Assembly: GCA_036897445.1 (NCBI GenBank)
Contig: JAYMTL010000086.1
Coordinates: 1 to 64,000 of the forward strand
DNA length: 64,000 nt
Reading direction: 5' to 3'
Origin: Pelargonium tetragonum
Taxonomy: Eukaryota > Streptophyta > Magnoliopsida > Geraniales > Geraniaceae
How positions within the stretch are numbered: position 1 is the stretch's first letter; each line of letters starts with the position of its first letter. The position numbers and the translations under genes are program-made. Shown one piece after another: positions 25,201-38,323 of the stretch. The notes below the pieces were generated by a model. It had not been told where the DNA came from and did not search any database. It saw nothing but the letters and a program-made list of their open reading frames with translations.

Positions 25201-27200
25201 TGGGCTTGTCTAGTATATTAATAGAAAATAAGACCTCTTTGTATTCTATAGAAGGAGAAGAACCCACAGAGTATACACTATAAGGGATGTATACCCGTGT
25301 CAAACTAAAAAGAGTTAGGTCGGGTTTTGTCAATTGCCTAAAGCGCAGAGTCAAAAAAGGCTTTCCCTTTTTATATAGCGAAAAAAATGAAAGAGACAAC
25401 TGGGAAGCTCGATATCTAGAAAAGATTTATTATGATTATGAGTGACAGAGTTTCCGCTTTTGTAGAAATCCGTTTACGAACTCTCACCCTGTTCAAGTAA
25501 ACTTGCTGCTATATCCTGGTTAGTGCATCCATCGAGGACATTCCAAACTTTTTTGAAAACGGATCCTCAAAAATTGAATTCGTGGTATGTCGACCGCCCT
25601 CTCCTTTCTTTCTCTCTTTTCAGTTTACTGCTGATTTGTATAAAGAAGTGTTATACGTTTGTACCTTTGAGGTTTTCTAGAAAATAGAGGAATGAAAATC
25701 ACTATAAAGAACTTGTATGACTCTCGAAACAGGGAATAGATTAAGGTAAAATTTATATCCAGGATCTGCTCCTTTTTAGTTGTACTTCGGTCTTTTAGGG
25801 GATAGCTTTGGTTTTGGTAAGAAGGGTTTCCCGTAGAATTAAGTTGTGCTGAATTCAATACTTAGTTTTTTAGAATCCGTATACAACCATACTTGGTAGA
25901 ATATTCAACTCTGCTTTTGACTTTAATAGTTTAGACTTTTGGCAAAACTATTACGGAGAACTTATGAAGATATCCAGATATTTTCTTTTTTCCAAGAAAA
26001 GAATTTTGAGAATCTTAAAGGTTTGTTTCACAAGAGAGGGGCCATTTACTTATGTTTTACTAACATATTAGGCACTAAATTTTCGCTTCGTTAATAAAAG
26101 GGACCTGTGTACTAAATTCCTAAAAATCTTCCCCGGGTTTCGAACGGAGTCCCATTTGTACCCTTAATTTAAGTAAAAGAGAGACTGGCTGCTAGTTAGA
26201 ATCCCTGCTTTAGGGCTTTTACCCTTGGCTATAAATCCTATTATAAACTTTGATTTACAAAACCTTAAAATTCCTTCTTTCTTTGAAGTCCCGGCTTCTA
26301 GAAGTCTTTCCGAGAGAATAACCTAAGAAGGCCTGATTAAGGGTTATTATGGCTTTAGAGAGCGGGTCGCTTTTATGCGCTGGAAGTTAGACTTTATTCT
26401 ACACCGCGGTTTTGGTACAGTTATAGGGCCCTGCTTGCCTGTGCGTGGTATACATTTTTTTTTGTAGAGTAGAGAAGTGTTTAGTGACATATAAGTAATT
26501 GCCAGACAAGATAAACATATCAAAGGCTAAAGCTTAAATAGAACGAGTTTCAGAGTCTTATATGGAATCCCATTAAGACAAAGCTACTCCAGAGTTTCTG
26601 AATTATTACAATAAAACTGCCAAAATTTTCAGTTTATAAGGAAAGCTTTTTAGACTTTTGGGTTTATGATTCTCTATGGGGATAATAATTGGTATAGTTT
26701 TAAAGAAACATTCTAAGGAGTTGTCCCAACAATATTACGAATAGGCCTGTTATTTTAAAAAGTTACTTTGATATAAAGTTTTTGAAGAATTGACTTGGAG
26801 ACAAGTTTGAGCCCAGTTCTTTATATAGAGCTTTCAGGCTAGTTAATATACTTTAATTAAGCAACCTTTAAAAATTCTGCTCAGTTAAATATTAGGGATT
26901 ACTTTGGTTTCATTCACTCCCTTATTGGACTTAATAAAAGCAATAACATGCTCGGGAGCTGTCTTTCTAAGCCTGGGCAAGTGTATCTAGGTATTCTTTT
27001 TAACCAGCATGTCAACACAACGGGGCTAGAGTTCAAGTTAGTTCCTTTTTGCTAAAAATAGAAAAGAATTAGAACTTAGATTTCATTCATCTAGAAACAT
27101 GGGTTCAAGTCGCTAGCTTTAAAAAAACCACTCTGATTACAAAAACTCCCCCGGATTTAGGACTCAGCATCCGCGAATATGGGCCTTAAGTCATGTTTCA
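22263..27200. other. Non-coding AT-rich spacer
   Basis: No recognised gene. Minus-strand open frames at 25139-25399 and 25625-25858 are under 90 codons and resemble nothing known. Confidence 0.65.
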
Positions 27201-28800
27201 AAATAGCAGGATTTTAGAAAAGATAATTTGTCATTACAACGTTCACAGTAAAGAAATCCTCAATCTTAACCAACCCACTTGAAAAACCTTTCTACTTAAT
27301 TAACCCAACCCAAAAGCCTTCCTTATCTCTTGTAAAACTGTAAAACCGATACTCAAAGCAGGGAAACCCCGTCTCCTACTAAGATAAGAAATTCCCTTAG
27401 AATTCTCCTATTACTCGACTTAGAGAGTGGAAAACCTAAGTAAAAAAGGAATACATCCACTAGGTACAGTAGCTACAGGGAACCTTATACAAATACAATA
27501 GGTCGAGCCGCAATGAGCTCACTGTTCCTAATAAAAAACGCTTTTCTTAAAAGATACCGATTCTGAAACAGAAGAGTTAGAAAGCAAAAACAATAAGAGG
27601 GATTCTCCCCTTGCTAATACAACTCCTATGCAATTTAGTACTATCTATACAAGAATACAATTAAACAACTACTATTACTATAATGAATCCCCTAAAACCT
27701 CTCATTATACTGAACTGTAAGAATGTCCTATAACTACAACACCTATCTATGACTCTACTATATAGATACTAACTAATACAAAAGAAGAATACAATATAGA
27801 ATAACAAGAACAACACTACAAGAACACTAAGAGAGAAGTCAATAGAAAATAATAAGTCAAGAAGAAGAAGTGTCAGTAGATGGGTATTATAAAGTAAGTA
27901 TATTCAAATTACTCTCCTACAAGAACCCCCTCGCAAAGCTACCGTCGGGAATAGTCATGTAAGATTAATCTCTCTCAGTTTGTATCCTCCCATGTCAGTA
28001 ACTACAAAGTACTAGAGGCGAGCTTGCTTGGACTAAAACACTCTTATACTTCTTCCAATACTATAAAGAAAACTAAAAGTAAGTATAAGAGATAAAGCTC
28101 ACTATACATGCTTTAGATAAGATACATAGGCTACAGGAAGACATTAGCAACAACAGGGAATCCTAACAGCAAGAAGCCCCATAGAAAGACAGGTATTATA
28201 ACCCATAAATAAAAGAGTAAGAGTCTAGAGCTACAAAAGAACCAAACAAGTTAGTATCAGTAAGAATAAGTCATTTACATTTAAGAACTAAAAGAAGAAA
28301 GAATTGTTGCGGGTTATAGTGTTATCCTGTCTATTCAATAAACTATTAATTACATTACCTTCCTTCGTTATACTACAGTCGGTAGGAAGTTTTACTCCTA
28401 ATACCTACAAGGCACTAACCTCATTAATGATAAAGAATGATAAAGGCAAGAGGCATTGTCCTTAAACAACTATATATAACTAATACAATATTATAAGAAC
28501 TGTATACTATAGATAACTGTAAGATATTCTAACTATAGGGAATACAGTAACTACATAGAGGCGGCGCAAGATAACGGGTTATAGGAAAGGTATAGCCCCT
28601 AAAAAGATCCATAGGAAGAAAGAGTCTAGCTACTTTAGCTACCGTAAGTTTAAAAGGAGTTTTTCTCGTATTCTTTGCCTCTCTACCAGTTGCTATTAGC
28701 AAGAACTTCTGTCGTACAGGCAGGCTTTAAAGCATCCAAGCAGACTAGGCTAGGTATCCTAGGAAATTCTACAGAACATGGAACTTAAAAAGCTTGACTT
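27200..28800. other. A-rich island B with degenerate repeats
   Basis: The plus strand is A-rich, with words shared with island A and with the 59-61.6 kb segment. GAATCCTAACA (28158-28168) followed by AAGACAGGTA (28186-28195) matches the same pair at similar spacing at 61407-61417 and 61433-61442. A 10-bp tandem duplication, AATGATAAAG twice, sits at 28426-28445. No open frame reaches 60 codons. Confidence 0.55.
28426..28445. repeat. 2 x 10-bp tandem duplication
   Basis: AATGATAAAG occurs twice in direct succession within A-rich island B. This is a simple slippage-type duplication. Confidence 0.9.
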
Positions 28801-29493
28801 TTCGAGCCCTACCCTACAAAAAGACAGGGGCGTTTCTCTATGAGGGTTCCGGAACAGGGTTTAGTTAACAATATTTAAGGGAGATTTTTTTTTTGCAAAA
28901 AGTCATTTTTATACTGATTGCTACTATACTCATTTTTGGTAGTTATAAGTTTTATACCCCTAAAATCTTTCTTAAAAGAACGCCCTTCTTATCTTAAGGG
29001 TTGTTAAGAATTGTTCTAGCTACAAGCTTTTTAGATAACTTACCAAAACTAGACCTCCTGTCTTTAATAACACCCCTATTTTAGATCCCTAATAAGGAAC
29101 CCCTGAAGCAGGATACCTTAGACCCAAAACCTACTGCGCTTACTTGTATGACCTGAAAGGTTCTATCTCAAAATTTGGAAATATCAACTTCTTAGCCAAG
29201 ATTGAGTACTAAACCCTCTTTTAAATTGAAAGTGAATTCCTACGCCTACTTATCTGTTTAGGTCTCCTTAGTACTTGTATTCTCTAGCTCACTCTTCTGT
29301 ATCTCGATAACCCTCTTAAAATGAAACCTGAAAATCAGAAACTGGAAACCTCTTTTTACATTTAAGTAAAGTCAAAAAAACCCTTAAGATAACGAATACC
29401 CCGAAAAAGTTTAAGGTTCTACCTTTTTTATTTAAAATTATTTAAAAAGAGGAGTGGGTTTACCGCCGAACTTGCTATCACACCTAATAACTT

Positions 29494-29525
29494 ATACGAA
29501 ATTGCCTTAAGCAAGAAATTCGTAT
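29494..29525. repeat. Imperfect hairpin
   Basis: ATACGAA (29494-29500) pairs with TTCGTAT (29519-29525). Inside this outer stem TTGC (29502-29505) pairs with GCAA (29511-29514), with an asymmetric internal loop between them. There is no adjoining gene, and the function is unknown. Confidence 0.6.
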
Positions 29526-32500
29526 TATAGCCGAAGCCCCTTCTTCTTAATCCTTATCAAAAGCTTCCGTTTTGCTAGTTTGATTTTTTCATTTTTAAAA
29601 GAGAGATTTTATTTATAAAAAAGCCCGATTTCGCTCCATTTATTATGGGAAAGAATTGACTCATAGTATATAATATATAAGGGGGGGGCTCCCTATTTCT
29701 TTTCTTAAAGTTTCTGCGCCGGAATGCCTAAAGCTGTACAAGTTAATTCAGGGTTTCGTTAGCATTTTTTAGAATATAGGAACCTTTTTTACAGAAAGTT
29801 TATCTTATTCTTACTTTTGTCTTTTAAGGACTGAGATCCGGGGATTCCACAAGAGAGTTGGACTTTATTAGTTTCTTTATTTAACGATTTAACGAGAAGC
29901 TCTTAATTAGAATACTTAGTTTTTAACTTAGAGTCTTTTTCTGACTAGGACTGCAGTATGGAGTTCCTTTACGAAGTGTATTAAGATTCTTCCTCTTTAA
30001 GGGCTCAATTTTTTTGGTAATAACAAGGTATATTTTTTATGCATAAAGTATGCTCTACTCCTTATACTGTAAACTAAGATTTTTTTTTTCTAAAACGTAT
30101 CAAGAGAAGCTCCTACAATAATTAATAAGTAAGAAAACACTATACTTGTTTACTTGGAAACTCCTATTAAATTTGAAATTGGATTTACTAAAGAGAGTCC
30201 TCATACAGCAGAAACTGTTTAACTTATCCTTGTCACTCTCTTCTTCTTTTTCTATACTTTATAAATAAAAGCAAAAACTTTTAGAAATGCTAAAGTTAAG
30301 GGGGGTTTCGTATAAATATAACGGGCGCAACCTGTAGCACTGCAACTATATAAATAGAAAAGAAAAGCTAGCTAGTATAGTAATGGACTAAGTATGAATA
30401 AATTTGAGACTTATGACTAACACGCGAGTTCAAAAAAGAAAGAGAATTTTTATCTACGCTTGCTAAATCACAAGGATTTTGGAACCTCAAGCGCTAACAA
30501 CACAAGTTTTTAAGAATCTCAATCAAATAATCTAGGGAGTACTGCTCATATATGCCTTGTTGAAACTTACAGGCTTACAGGGTATATAAGGTATTAACGC
30601 ACATAAAGCGCAGTATACTACTCCGCAGAACGTCCAGGAATGCTCACTAAATACCAAGCAGGGTCGCCGTTCATAGCTCCCCTTTTTAGACTTTGTACTT
30701 TGCCCACTAGTACCCTATTTGTTCTTCTTTGATAACTTTTTTTGACCTATTCTTTAGTAAATGAAACAATTGTGATAAAGTCCTAAGAAGCCTATCCAGA
30801 TATAGTTAAATAGCTAACCCCTAAGCTTCTCTAATAGAAAACTGAATAGAAAAAAAGGAACCTGGGAGTATTCCTCTTCGATTAACTTCCTAAAACAAGG
30901 AGGTCAAAATGAGAATGATCCTACTATATATAATGAAAAGTAAGCAAAGCTCCTATTAGACTAAGTATATGGATTTAACCAAAAGTTTTGTCATTGTCCT
31001 TGAAAAAGCTTCCAGTATTACATATGGAATTCCTTCTTTTTGTATGAGAGAGATGCTCCGCGTACTAGATATTGGTTAGGTTCCTCTGGCAAGCAGTATA
31101 CTGTGTAGTATAAGGACCCCTATATAGTAGCTAGGATGGTTTAATTCCTAATCATATATTAATGAGATTGGTCTAGGATTCCACAGGTCATTTTACTGGG
31201 CTTGCTTAAGGCATATCCTTATACATTTCCAGGTTCTTTAAGCTATCAAGATTCCTTACGACAAGGATAGAGAAGAGTTAAACAAGAAATAGGCCCCTTT
31301 TACGCTTGGACTTATTTTCACTTCAAGAGAAATTAGTAGATACGCGGTTCTTAGAAATCCTTACTTCGGATCTTGGTGGCAAACCTTTTTCTTGCGTTTA
31401 GTACTTTTAGGTTAAAATGACTTTGAGAGGTGTTGTAATCTAGGCACTTCTTTTTCAAAGGACCCCCGCTTTTGGGTTTTCTTGGGATGGATAATTTTTT
31501 GGGGTATCCAGATCTTATAGGATACTCTTACTTTACTCTGGTATTCTTTTTTAGGTTTAGGGCAATTCCTAATTACAGCGGTAACCAACTTAGGGAGTTC
31601 CGCAGAAGAATAGGTTTTCCTTATTTGACCAAGTGCAGGGTAACTCTTTTGGAAATATCCTAGGTACCCTAGGCTGTCTGTAGAAGATTTTTCTTGTAAT
31701 AAAAAAGGGGTCTAAATTCTAAATAAAGGACTTACGAGGTTGTAGGGCACTCTTATTTTAGCAGGAAAGATTAAGATTGTCCCTAGAATGAACCTTTGAC
31801 TTGCGGGTCTAACTAGTTAAATATAGTACAAGGGCCCCCGTTTCTACTTAATATATAATAATAGCGTTTCAAGTATTCTCTTTAAGGAATACAAGTCTAT
31901 TCTAATCTAACCGGATTTCTGTGTCACCGAGTATTTTGTAGCTTTTGTTAAACTCTAGTAGGACTTTTTTTTTCAACGATATAGTTCCTGTTTTCTAAAG
32001 TTTGCAATCCTAATTAAAAGGGGTGATATTCTATAGATAGTAAGCTTGTAAAGCCTAGTAAGTACTATTAACAAAAGGGGCTTTTTGCAGATTTAAAACC
32101 TGAACCAGGTTCTGATTTGTCTCTAATTTTCATAAGAACTGGTATCGGGTTTGGAACTACGAGATGAAAAAGAAGTTTACAAAATAGGCGTCTTATTCTA
32201 CCCTTTTTGTTTTTGAGTTATTCGCTATATTTATTTAATATTTAGGGACAAACTTAAGCTGCTTAGAAAAGAAGAAGTATCTTAAAAACTTTTCGCATTT
32301 CCCTCACTTCACAAAAATAGAAAGGAAAAAGGATTTTTTCTATTTAGAATAGAATCTTGCAAATGAACGGCGTCCGAAATGCCTTATCACTCGAATTAAC
32401 ATTACGCTTTTTCGAGAAAATACTCTTTGGTTTATATGAAATTCTGGGTTCTACCCATTAATATAAACTTTGAAATATCCCTCATATCAAAGCTTTGTGC

Positions 32501-34326
32501 TATCCGGGTCGGAAACTTGTCAAAGGAGTAGCTTAAAGCAAAAGACTTTATAAGACTCTAGGGAGGCAGTAAGTATCCTATTTATTTAGAATGTTGTGCA
32601 GTTTAACTAAACTCTTAATCGAAAGATATAAGATATATCAATAGAAGAAGCTCTTTTCTAGATAATTACTAAATTCTATAAAACTACTTTTTAGATGCCG
32701 ATCTAGAGTACTTTTTATATCCAATAGTCGGGTTATAAGCTATTACAAGGGCTGCTAAGTGTAAAAGCATCAATTCTTAGAAAAGTTTTATACTTCATAG
32801 CTTGCCTTTTCATAGAAACAGTAGCCAAATGTTAGAAGGAGTTTAGTAAATAAGTCATTTTTCTTTGTGAATAGCTATATTCTCTCGGAAACAAGTATTC
32901 ATATCATATAGTTCCATGTAAATTTTAGTTGGCGATCTCTCATCCAAAACAGATATAACAAGCAAAATGGAATTACAAGATATCCCAACGGTTCAAATCC
33001 CGGAATCCCCTACTTTGAACTTTGTATTATTTCCAATTTAGACTACAAAACTTAAGTAAATTCAATAAAGAATATTTATCGAAAACTCTTTCGTGTTCTA
33101 GGCTTCTAAAAGGGCCTTACAATGGGGGTGCTCTTGCTCGGTACTTATCCTACTTTTTATACGACTCGCAAAATAATGAATGAGGTGAGCAGTGCATTAA
33201 TTTTTATCTTTAGGAGGTGGGCCCCTTCTTCATTCTGGGATACTAAACACTTAGGAATTTTTGGGCTTCTTTCTTAGGTATTTTATATACTGCAGTTTTA
33301 CCGTACCATACAAATGAAATTTAAGAGTACTAGACTCAGTTAGATTAAAACCCAGATTTGGATACCTTATAAAAAGGACGGCCCTAGACCTAGACATAGC
33401 ACCTAGGATTAGAAAAAGAGCTTCTTTTGTAAACGCGAAGGGGTTCTTTCTCTTTTGGATTTGTAAGAAAAGAATAAACCCTGATCAACAAGTAGTTTTA
33501 CATTTAAGATTTTTTTCTGTATCCTTTAGTAAGTAATTAGAAATTGAGAAATATGGGTAATGTTAACTGTAGCTGTTACACCAGAGCCTCCCTTTTTCTA
33601 TTCTTAATTAAGGTTTTTCCAAAACGAAGAATTATAATAGTCTTATCTACCAACTAATAAACTATCCAGGGCTGTAACCCATCTGCAAAGAATATACCTC
33701 GAATCCAGGTTAAGTGTATCTTTAAAGTTAAAGTACCTTAACTTCGTTTCCTTGCTTTATTCAAGTGTATTTAATTTCATCTATTTTTTAGCTTTTCAAT
33801 TAGGTACTATTCTAATATTGAGAAATTAAAGTCTTTAAGCTTCGGAGGCTCTTACGAAATTGTAATTTGAGTCGGATGAAATTCTTCCTTATTTTTATAG
33901 GATTCCTAGGTTGCTTCATAGAGTTTTGGTGTATCGGGTACAAAGCTATAAGTACTTAATATACTATCTATATTAAGGTTAAAATCCCCCTTACTATTAA
34001 ATCACTCTTTATTTAGGTTTTGCAAGAGCTACTGAAAGCCTTGGGTTGGGTTTTTATTTACTTATTGTTAGCTACACTCTCCTAAGGTACTGTAGCTTCT
34101 ATATTTAATGAGGGACTCTTGAATTAAGACTTTAATTACAGGTTTTACTACAATTAAGGGTGTATGCTACTGCGGAATTCCCAGTATATTATAAGATTTG
34201 CTCCCTCGGCTTGCTTGTATTGTCGATCCCATAGAACTCTTAAGAGATAATTTGCCGGGGATATTTTAAAACAAGGAAGTAAAAGTAGATTCAAGTTAAT
34301 GCTCGAGGTTTCAGAAGTCTAGTAGT

Positions 34327-34349
34327 CAAAAGGTATGAACCCCTCTTTA
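34327..34349. repeat. 23-bp dispersed repeat, copy 1
   Basis: This 23-bp sequence, beginning CAAAAGGTATGAAC and ending CTCTTTA, recurs exactly in the same orientation at 37694-37716. Read on the minus strand it contains a GGGGTTCATACC segment resembling a tRNA T-arm, but no cloverleaf forms around it. Confidence 0.95.
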
Positions 34350-35704
34350 ATATTAATTAGAGAAACAAATTTTCTTACAAGTAAAGGACTGCTCCATTAT
34401 TGTCAGAAGCTCCGGGGTTGCTATGGGTACAATCTAGAAGACTTTCTATTAGTAAAAGTGAAATCCCCTAAAAGGCACCCAAAATTCTATTTATTAAGGG
34501 TTACCATGTAGTAGGTCGAAAAAGGGCTATAACTTGGGTAGTGCTTATAATGCTAGAAGTAGTATCAGAGAAATCTCAATTAAAAGCTCATCAAATTACT
34601 TGGTAAAGCCAGAGTATCCTACAAGTATAAAGTCAAAGGTTCAAATCTCTAGAGCTTCTAGAAAAAGGGTATCCTTTTTTAGAATTCCGTTTACACTAGA
34701 CAAAGCTTACTATATTCTCACAAGTATTCCCCTGCTATAAAATGACTTATATAAAGACTCCTTGTTTACCCTGAGAACCCCAATTGAGGTCAATCTTTTG
34801 GGTATTTCAAGGACAGTGTGAGAAATTCGGGGATAATTTAATATTAACAGAGCCTAACCTTAAAAAATCTTTACTTATAACTTTGCTTTTAGAATGAAGG
34901 TGGAAAATGAATTTTTCCTGGCCCACTTTAATTAATTTATGGTATTACTATGAAGCAGTATTTCTAGATTACCCGTATTCCAGTAATTAAGTTTTCTTTC
35001 AATCCGAGTTCCGGGGCAAGGGAAGACTTTTCATTTAAGGCTACAAGACAGACTTTATTTTGTACTATATTTCAGAGAGATTTGGACTCATATCAGAATA
35101 ATTTAGTTCTTTCTACTTTTTGTTAAGCTTTTTATGTGTCCCGTTTTTTATATTCCTAAAGCAAGTTACAGGGTTGCTAAACACTTCTTTAGCTCTTGGC
35201 ACCTCTTTTTGAAGGAACTACAAAAGCTAACACCACAGTTTCACCCAAGTTGTTTAAAGCACTTATTTCTACTCAGAAAGTACCTTATTTGGAACGCCTT
35301 AACTTGTATATTCTACGAACTTTGCCCTACTTTTTCTTCTGTTTGTTTTATAGGAAACTCAAGTTTTAAGCGATTCTAGTTGTACTCTATTCAATAAAGA
35401 TTCCCTCTTAGCCGACAGTTTTTACTTAAAAAGGTGTAATATCTTCTGAATTTCCGTTTAGGAGATCCATAAAGAAAATCCCTATCTCAGTTCTGGTAAA
35501 GTAAGAGAAAGTCTAAAGAACTAAGGCTTTGGGGTTGGGCTAACAGGGGTGGTTAAAACGAGCCCGTTAAGGATTTTACTAATAGTTAAAATCAAACTAG
35601 AGCAGGAATTGTAAAACTGCAAAAAAGGAGTTCTTAACTAAGACTTTTTAGAGGATGGTAGGCTTCTAATAAAGGGGTTCCTTTTTAGATTTGTATTTAG
35701 GAAG

Positions 35705-35730
35705 TTATAATATATATATATAATATATAA
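35705..35730. repeat. AT-only tract
   Basis: A 26-bp tract of A and T only, mostly alternating (TA)n. It sits directly before the A-rich segment that begins near 35,765. Confidence 0.9.
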
Positions 35731-35764
35731 AAGGGTCTTTATGAGTTTTAGAATCCTTCTTATT

Positions 35765-36330
35765 GCAAGGGTTTCAAGTCAAAAAGTAACTAATACAAGA
35801 AAGAGTAATATAACTACAAGAACTTATAATACAAAGAATAAGACAATACTAGCTATAAGTACCAGCTACCAGAAGAAGACTCATACTCTTTTTAGGAAGG
35901 TATAGCCCAGGATAGTATAGCGCATAAGACGGATAAGAGTAAGATAGGGATTCCGGTTAAAAGTATTCAAAAAAGAGCTCTTGTGTTCCTGTTTCTAAGT
36001 TTCCTATTCCTAAAGTCGAGTAGGTCGCCTTGTCGGTTATTTTTATTAGGTATAAGTCTAGACTAGACAGGAAGTTTATAAGTAAGTCCAGCTGCTTGGG
36101 AGGGCCTAAGAACTTTAGTAAGAAAAGTAAGATAAAAAAGCAGATTTGTTGGATTTGGATTATTTGGGAGCAAGTTAAAAGTCAAAAATCAAGCTTTTTA
36201 AAGCGTTTCTCAGATCAGAGAAGTCTCAGGGAAATGACGAAGCAAAAGTTAGAGTCATACTTTCTCATTACAAGACATAATAGGGGTCTTATGAAGAAAC
36301 TCTCTGCAAATTTTAGTACTTAAGCTGGCT
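35765..36330. other. Small A-rich island C
   Basis: The plus strand is A/G-rich, with words like those of islands A and B. GGAAGGTATAGCCC near 35,896 resembles GGAAAGGTATAGCCC near 28,586. A 97-codon frame at 36030-36323 is basic and lysine-rich, as expected from A-rich sequence. It resembles no ribosomal protein or maturase that I recognise, so I do not call it a gene. Confidence 0.4.
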
Positions 36331-38296
36331 TAGGAGTATGCAAATGGACTAAAACCCCTTTAGAGTACTTTCTAAAAGGAGAACCCCTACAAAAGTTACA
36401 AAAATGACAATTGCGGAGTAGAAACTCAAGTTTTTTTAAGTGACAATAGGTATAGCCTAGAAAATCCATTATAAAGAATATGAATTATTAGGACATGGGA
36501 TATCGGGAATTAAAAAGCTAAAGGATCTACCTCTATATTACAAGGCCCTACTAAGAAGCGTACTTACAAACGAACTAAAGACATGGTCCCAAAGTAAGAG
36601 CTCCTAAACAGTAGAAACTAGTCATATTTGCTTAACAAATCCGTAAGAATACTAATCTTGCGATATCTTATCTATACAGGGTAACTCCTTAAATTCATAT
36701 AACTGCAATGGCAGAAACAAAAAGGTAATGTAATTAAGAGATTTGTATCTAATCGCTCTTAAAAACCTATAAGCGTTCTACTAATATAAGGTCAATTTAA
36801 TCCTTTTGTACAAACTCAAGAGTTTCCACCTCAGTTCCTCTAAAACTTGTTAATATCTGAATTTTCTAGATCCAAAAAAATCCCATTTTCCTTTGCCTCG
36901 CAATTTATATAGCCTAAGAATATCCCCTTGTTTTTGTACTTTCGTAAGGATATTTTATTGTGCTAAGTAAGGGTCGCAGGAATTGTTGGCTTTGGCATAT
37001 ACTTTTCTTAATTTAAAGCAGGCCCTTTTTATAACTAAAATTTCCAAAATCAAGAAGACCAGCTAAGAGAGGTATCATTCCTTACAAAAAGAATGATTTG
37101 CACTTATAAAAATCCTAAAAGAGGTTAGACTCTAACGATAAGCAAGCAAACCTGATGCTTGTATAAAACTTTTTCGTAAAGGAAAGCCAGGCCCGGTCTC
37201 CCTATATTTACATATTAAAGAGGGGTCTACCGCAGAGTCTAATCCATAGAAAAATGAGAATTTATCCTTTCAAAGGGCACTTTAAGGAATAGGCACAACC
37301 TACCCGAGTTATATAATGCTTTAAAGACCCTCTTTAATTCAATTTGGCCATAATACTAAAAAATTTGACTTAAGTAGATAGCCTTTTTCAAAGGATATGT
37401 TCAAAAAAGATTTTTTTATGTTCCGCGTATAAAACTTAGCATTTGCGAGAGCATATTCTTGCTCGTTATATCAGAAATCGGGTTACGTACAGAACCCTTA
37501 TTAAAGCTAAAAGAGAAATTCACAGGCTCCCGTTAAGGTAAGGGCGAAGGATCTATATCCAATAATATACTTTACGTCGTACTTGTATTTACTCTATCAG
37601 ATAACAAGGAAATTCCTAGGCTGATATTTTGTTTCAGTAGCACTTCATTTTATGTCTTTTAAGCCTTAAAAGGAATACCCTGAAGTCTTTTGCCAAAAGG
37701 TATGAACCCCTCTTTATAGTTAAGAATAGCTTATTTTTATTAGAGGTTGTTGCATTGCCAACCTTGGTAGGGAGTTAGATTAAAAAAGACTGTCATAGCA
37801 GTTAACTAGTTCTTTTTCCTGGAAATACGGCTCGCTTAGCCCTAAAAAATAGAAATGGTATATGTCCCTCGCGGATAGAAAATAAATGCACGAAATGGGA
37901 ATAAAGTGTGTCAAAAACTCCCATCTCACAAGAGATAAGACCCAGATTAAGGCTTATAGACTACCACGGGCAAAGGGATTGTAGTAAGCCACTACTACGT
38001 GTAAGGAACATATCAACTCAGAATTAATTGACAAATACGAAGGAAAGTTAATATACTGTCAATAGCATCAATAAAAAGAAAACAAGGATAAAATAATGCT
38101 AAATTCTCGCAATAAAGCTTGCTTTTACTCACCTAATGAAAAAAATCTCACTCTTGTACAGAAAACTGACTTCACTCGGACAATTGTGGATAGAAAGAAA
38201 AACTCGGAAATGTATAGGATTTCGTTAGGGCTAGAGTAAGCTTTGTTACTATTTGTACTTACTAAAAAAGAAGTTTAGGGGTTCCCTTATGTTCCG
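36331..38296. other. Non-coding AT-rich spacer
   Basis: No gene recognised and no notable open frame. It holds copy 2 of the 23-bp repeat. Confidence 0.65.
37694..37716. repeat. 23-bp dispersed repeat, copy 2
   Basis: Exact direct copy of 34327-34349, about 3.4 kb away. The flanks differ immediately outside the repeat. Repeats of this size can mediate rare recombination in plant mitochondria. Confidence 0.95.
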
Positions 38297-38323
38297 AAAA
38301 TGAGGTTCTATACCTCATTTTTT
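38297..38323 (+). terminator. Terminator-like hairpin with T-run
   Basis: AAAATGAGGT (38297-38306) pairs perfectly with ACCTCATTTT (38312-38321) over a 5-nt loop, and the T-run continues to 38323. The layout resembles an intrinsic terminator, although the stem is AT-rich. Plant mitochondrial RNA polymerase is phage-like and is not known to rely on such signals. No gene ends just upstream, so this may be chance or a transcript-end hairpin. Confidence 0.45.

Larger units (their letters stand above)
28801..35764. other. Non-coding AT-rich spacer
   Basis: No recognised gene. It contains an imperfect hairpin at 29494-29525 and one copy of a 23-bp repeat at 34327-34349. It also holds dense short palindromes between 31,021 and 32,100, for example GGAATTCC 31026-31033 and GGATTCC near 31170. 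An AT-only tract lies at 35705-35730. Open frames at 31472-31663, 34534-34740 and 35134-35379 show no recognisable features. Confidence 0.65.

Noticed and set aside
32920-33010. Possible tRNA (GGTTCAAATCCCGG)
   Set aside because: No T-stem pairing across the loop and no acceptor partner.
36030-36323. 97-codon basic frame resembling a ribosomal protein
   Set aside because: Lysine and arginine richness follows from A-rich DNA. No match to rps1, 2, 3, 4, 7, 10-14, 19 or rpl signatures that I can recall.
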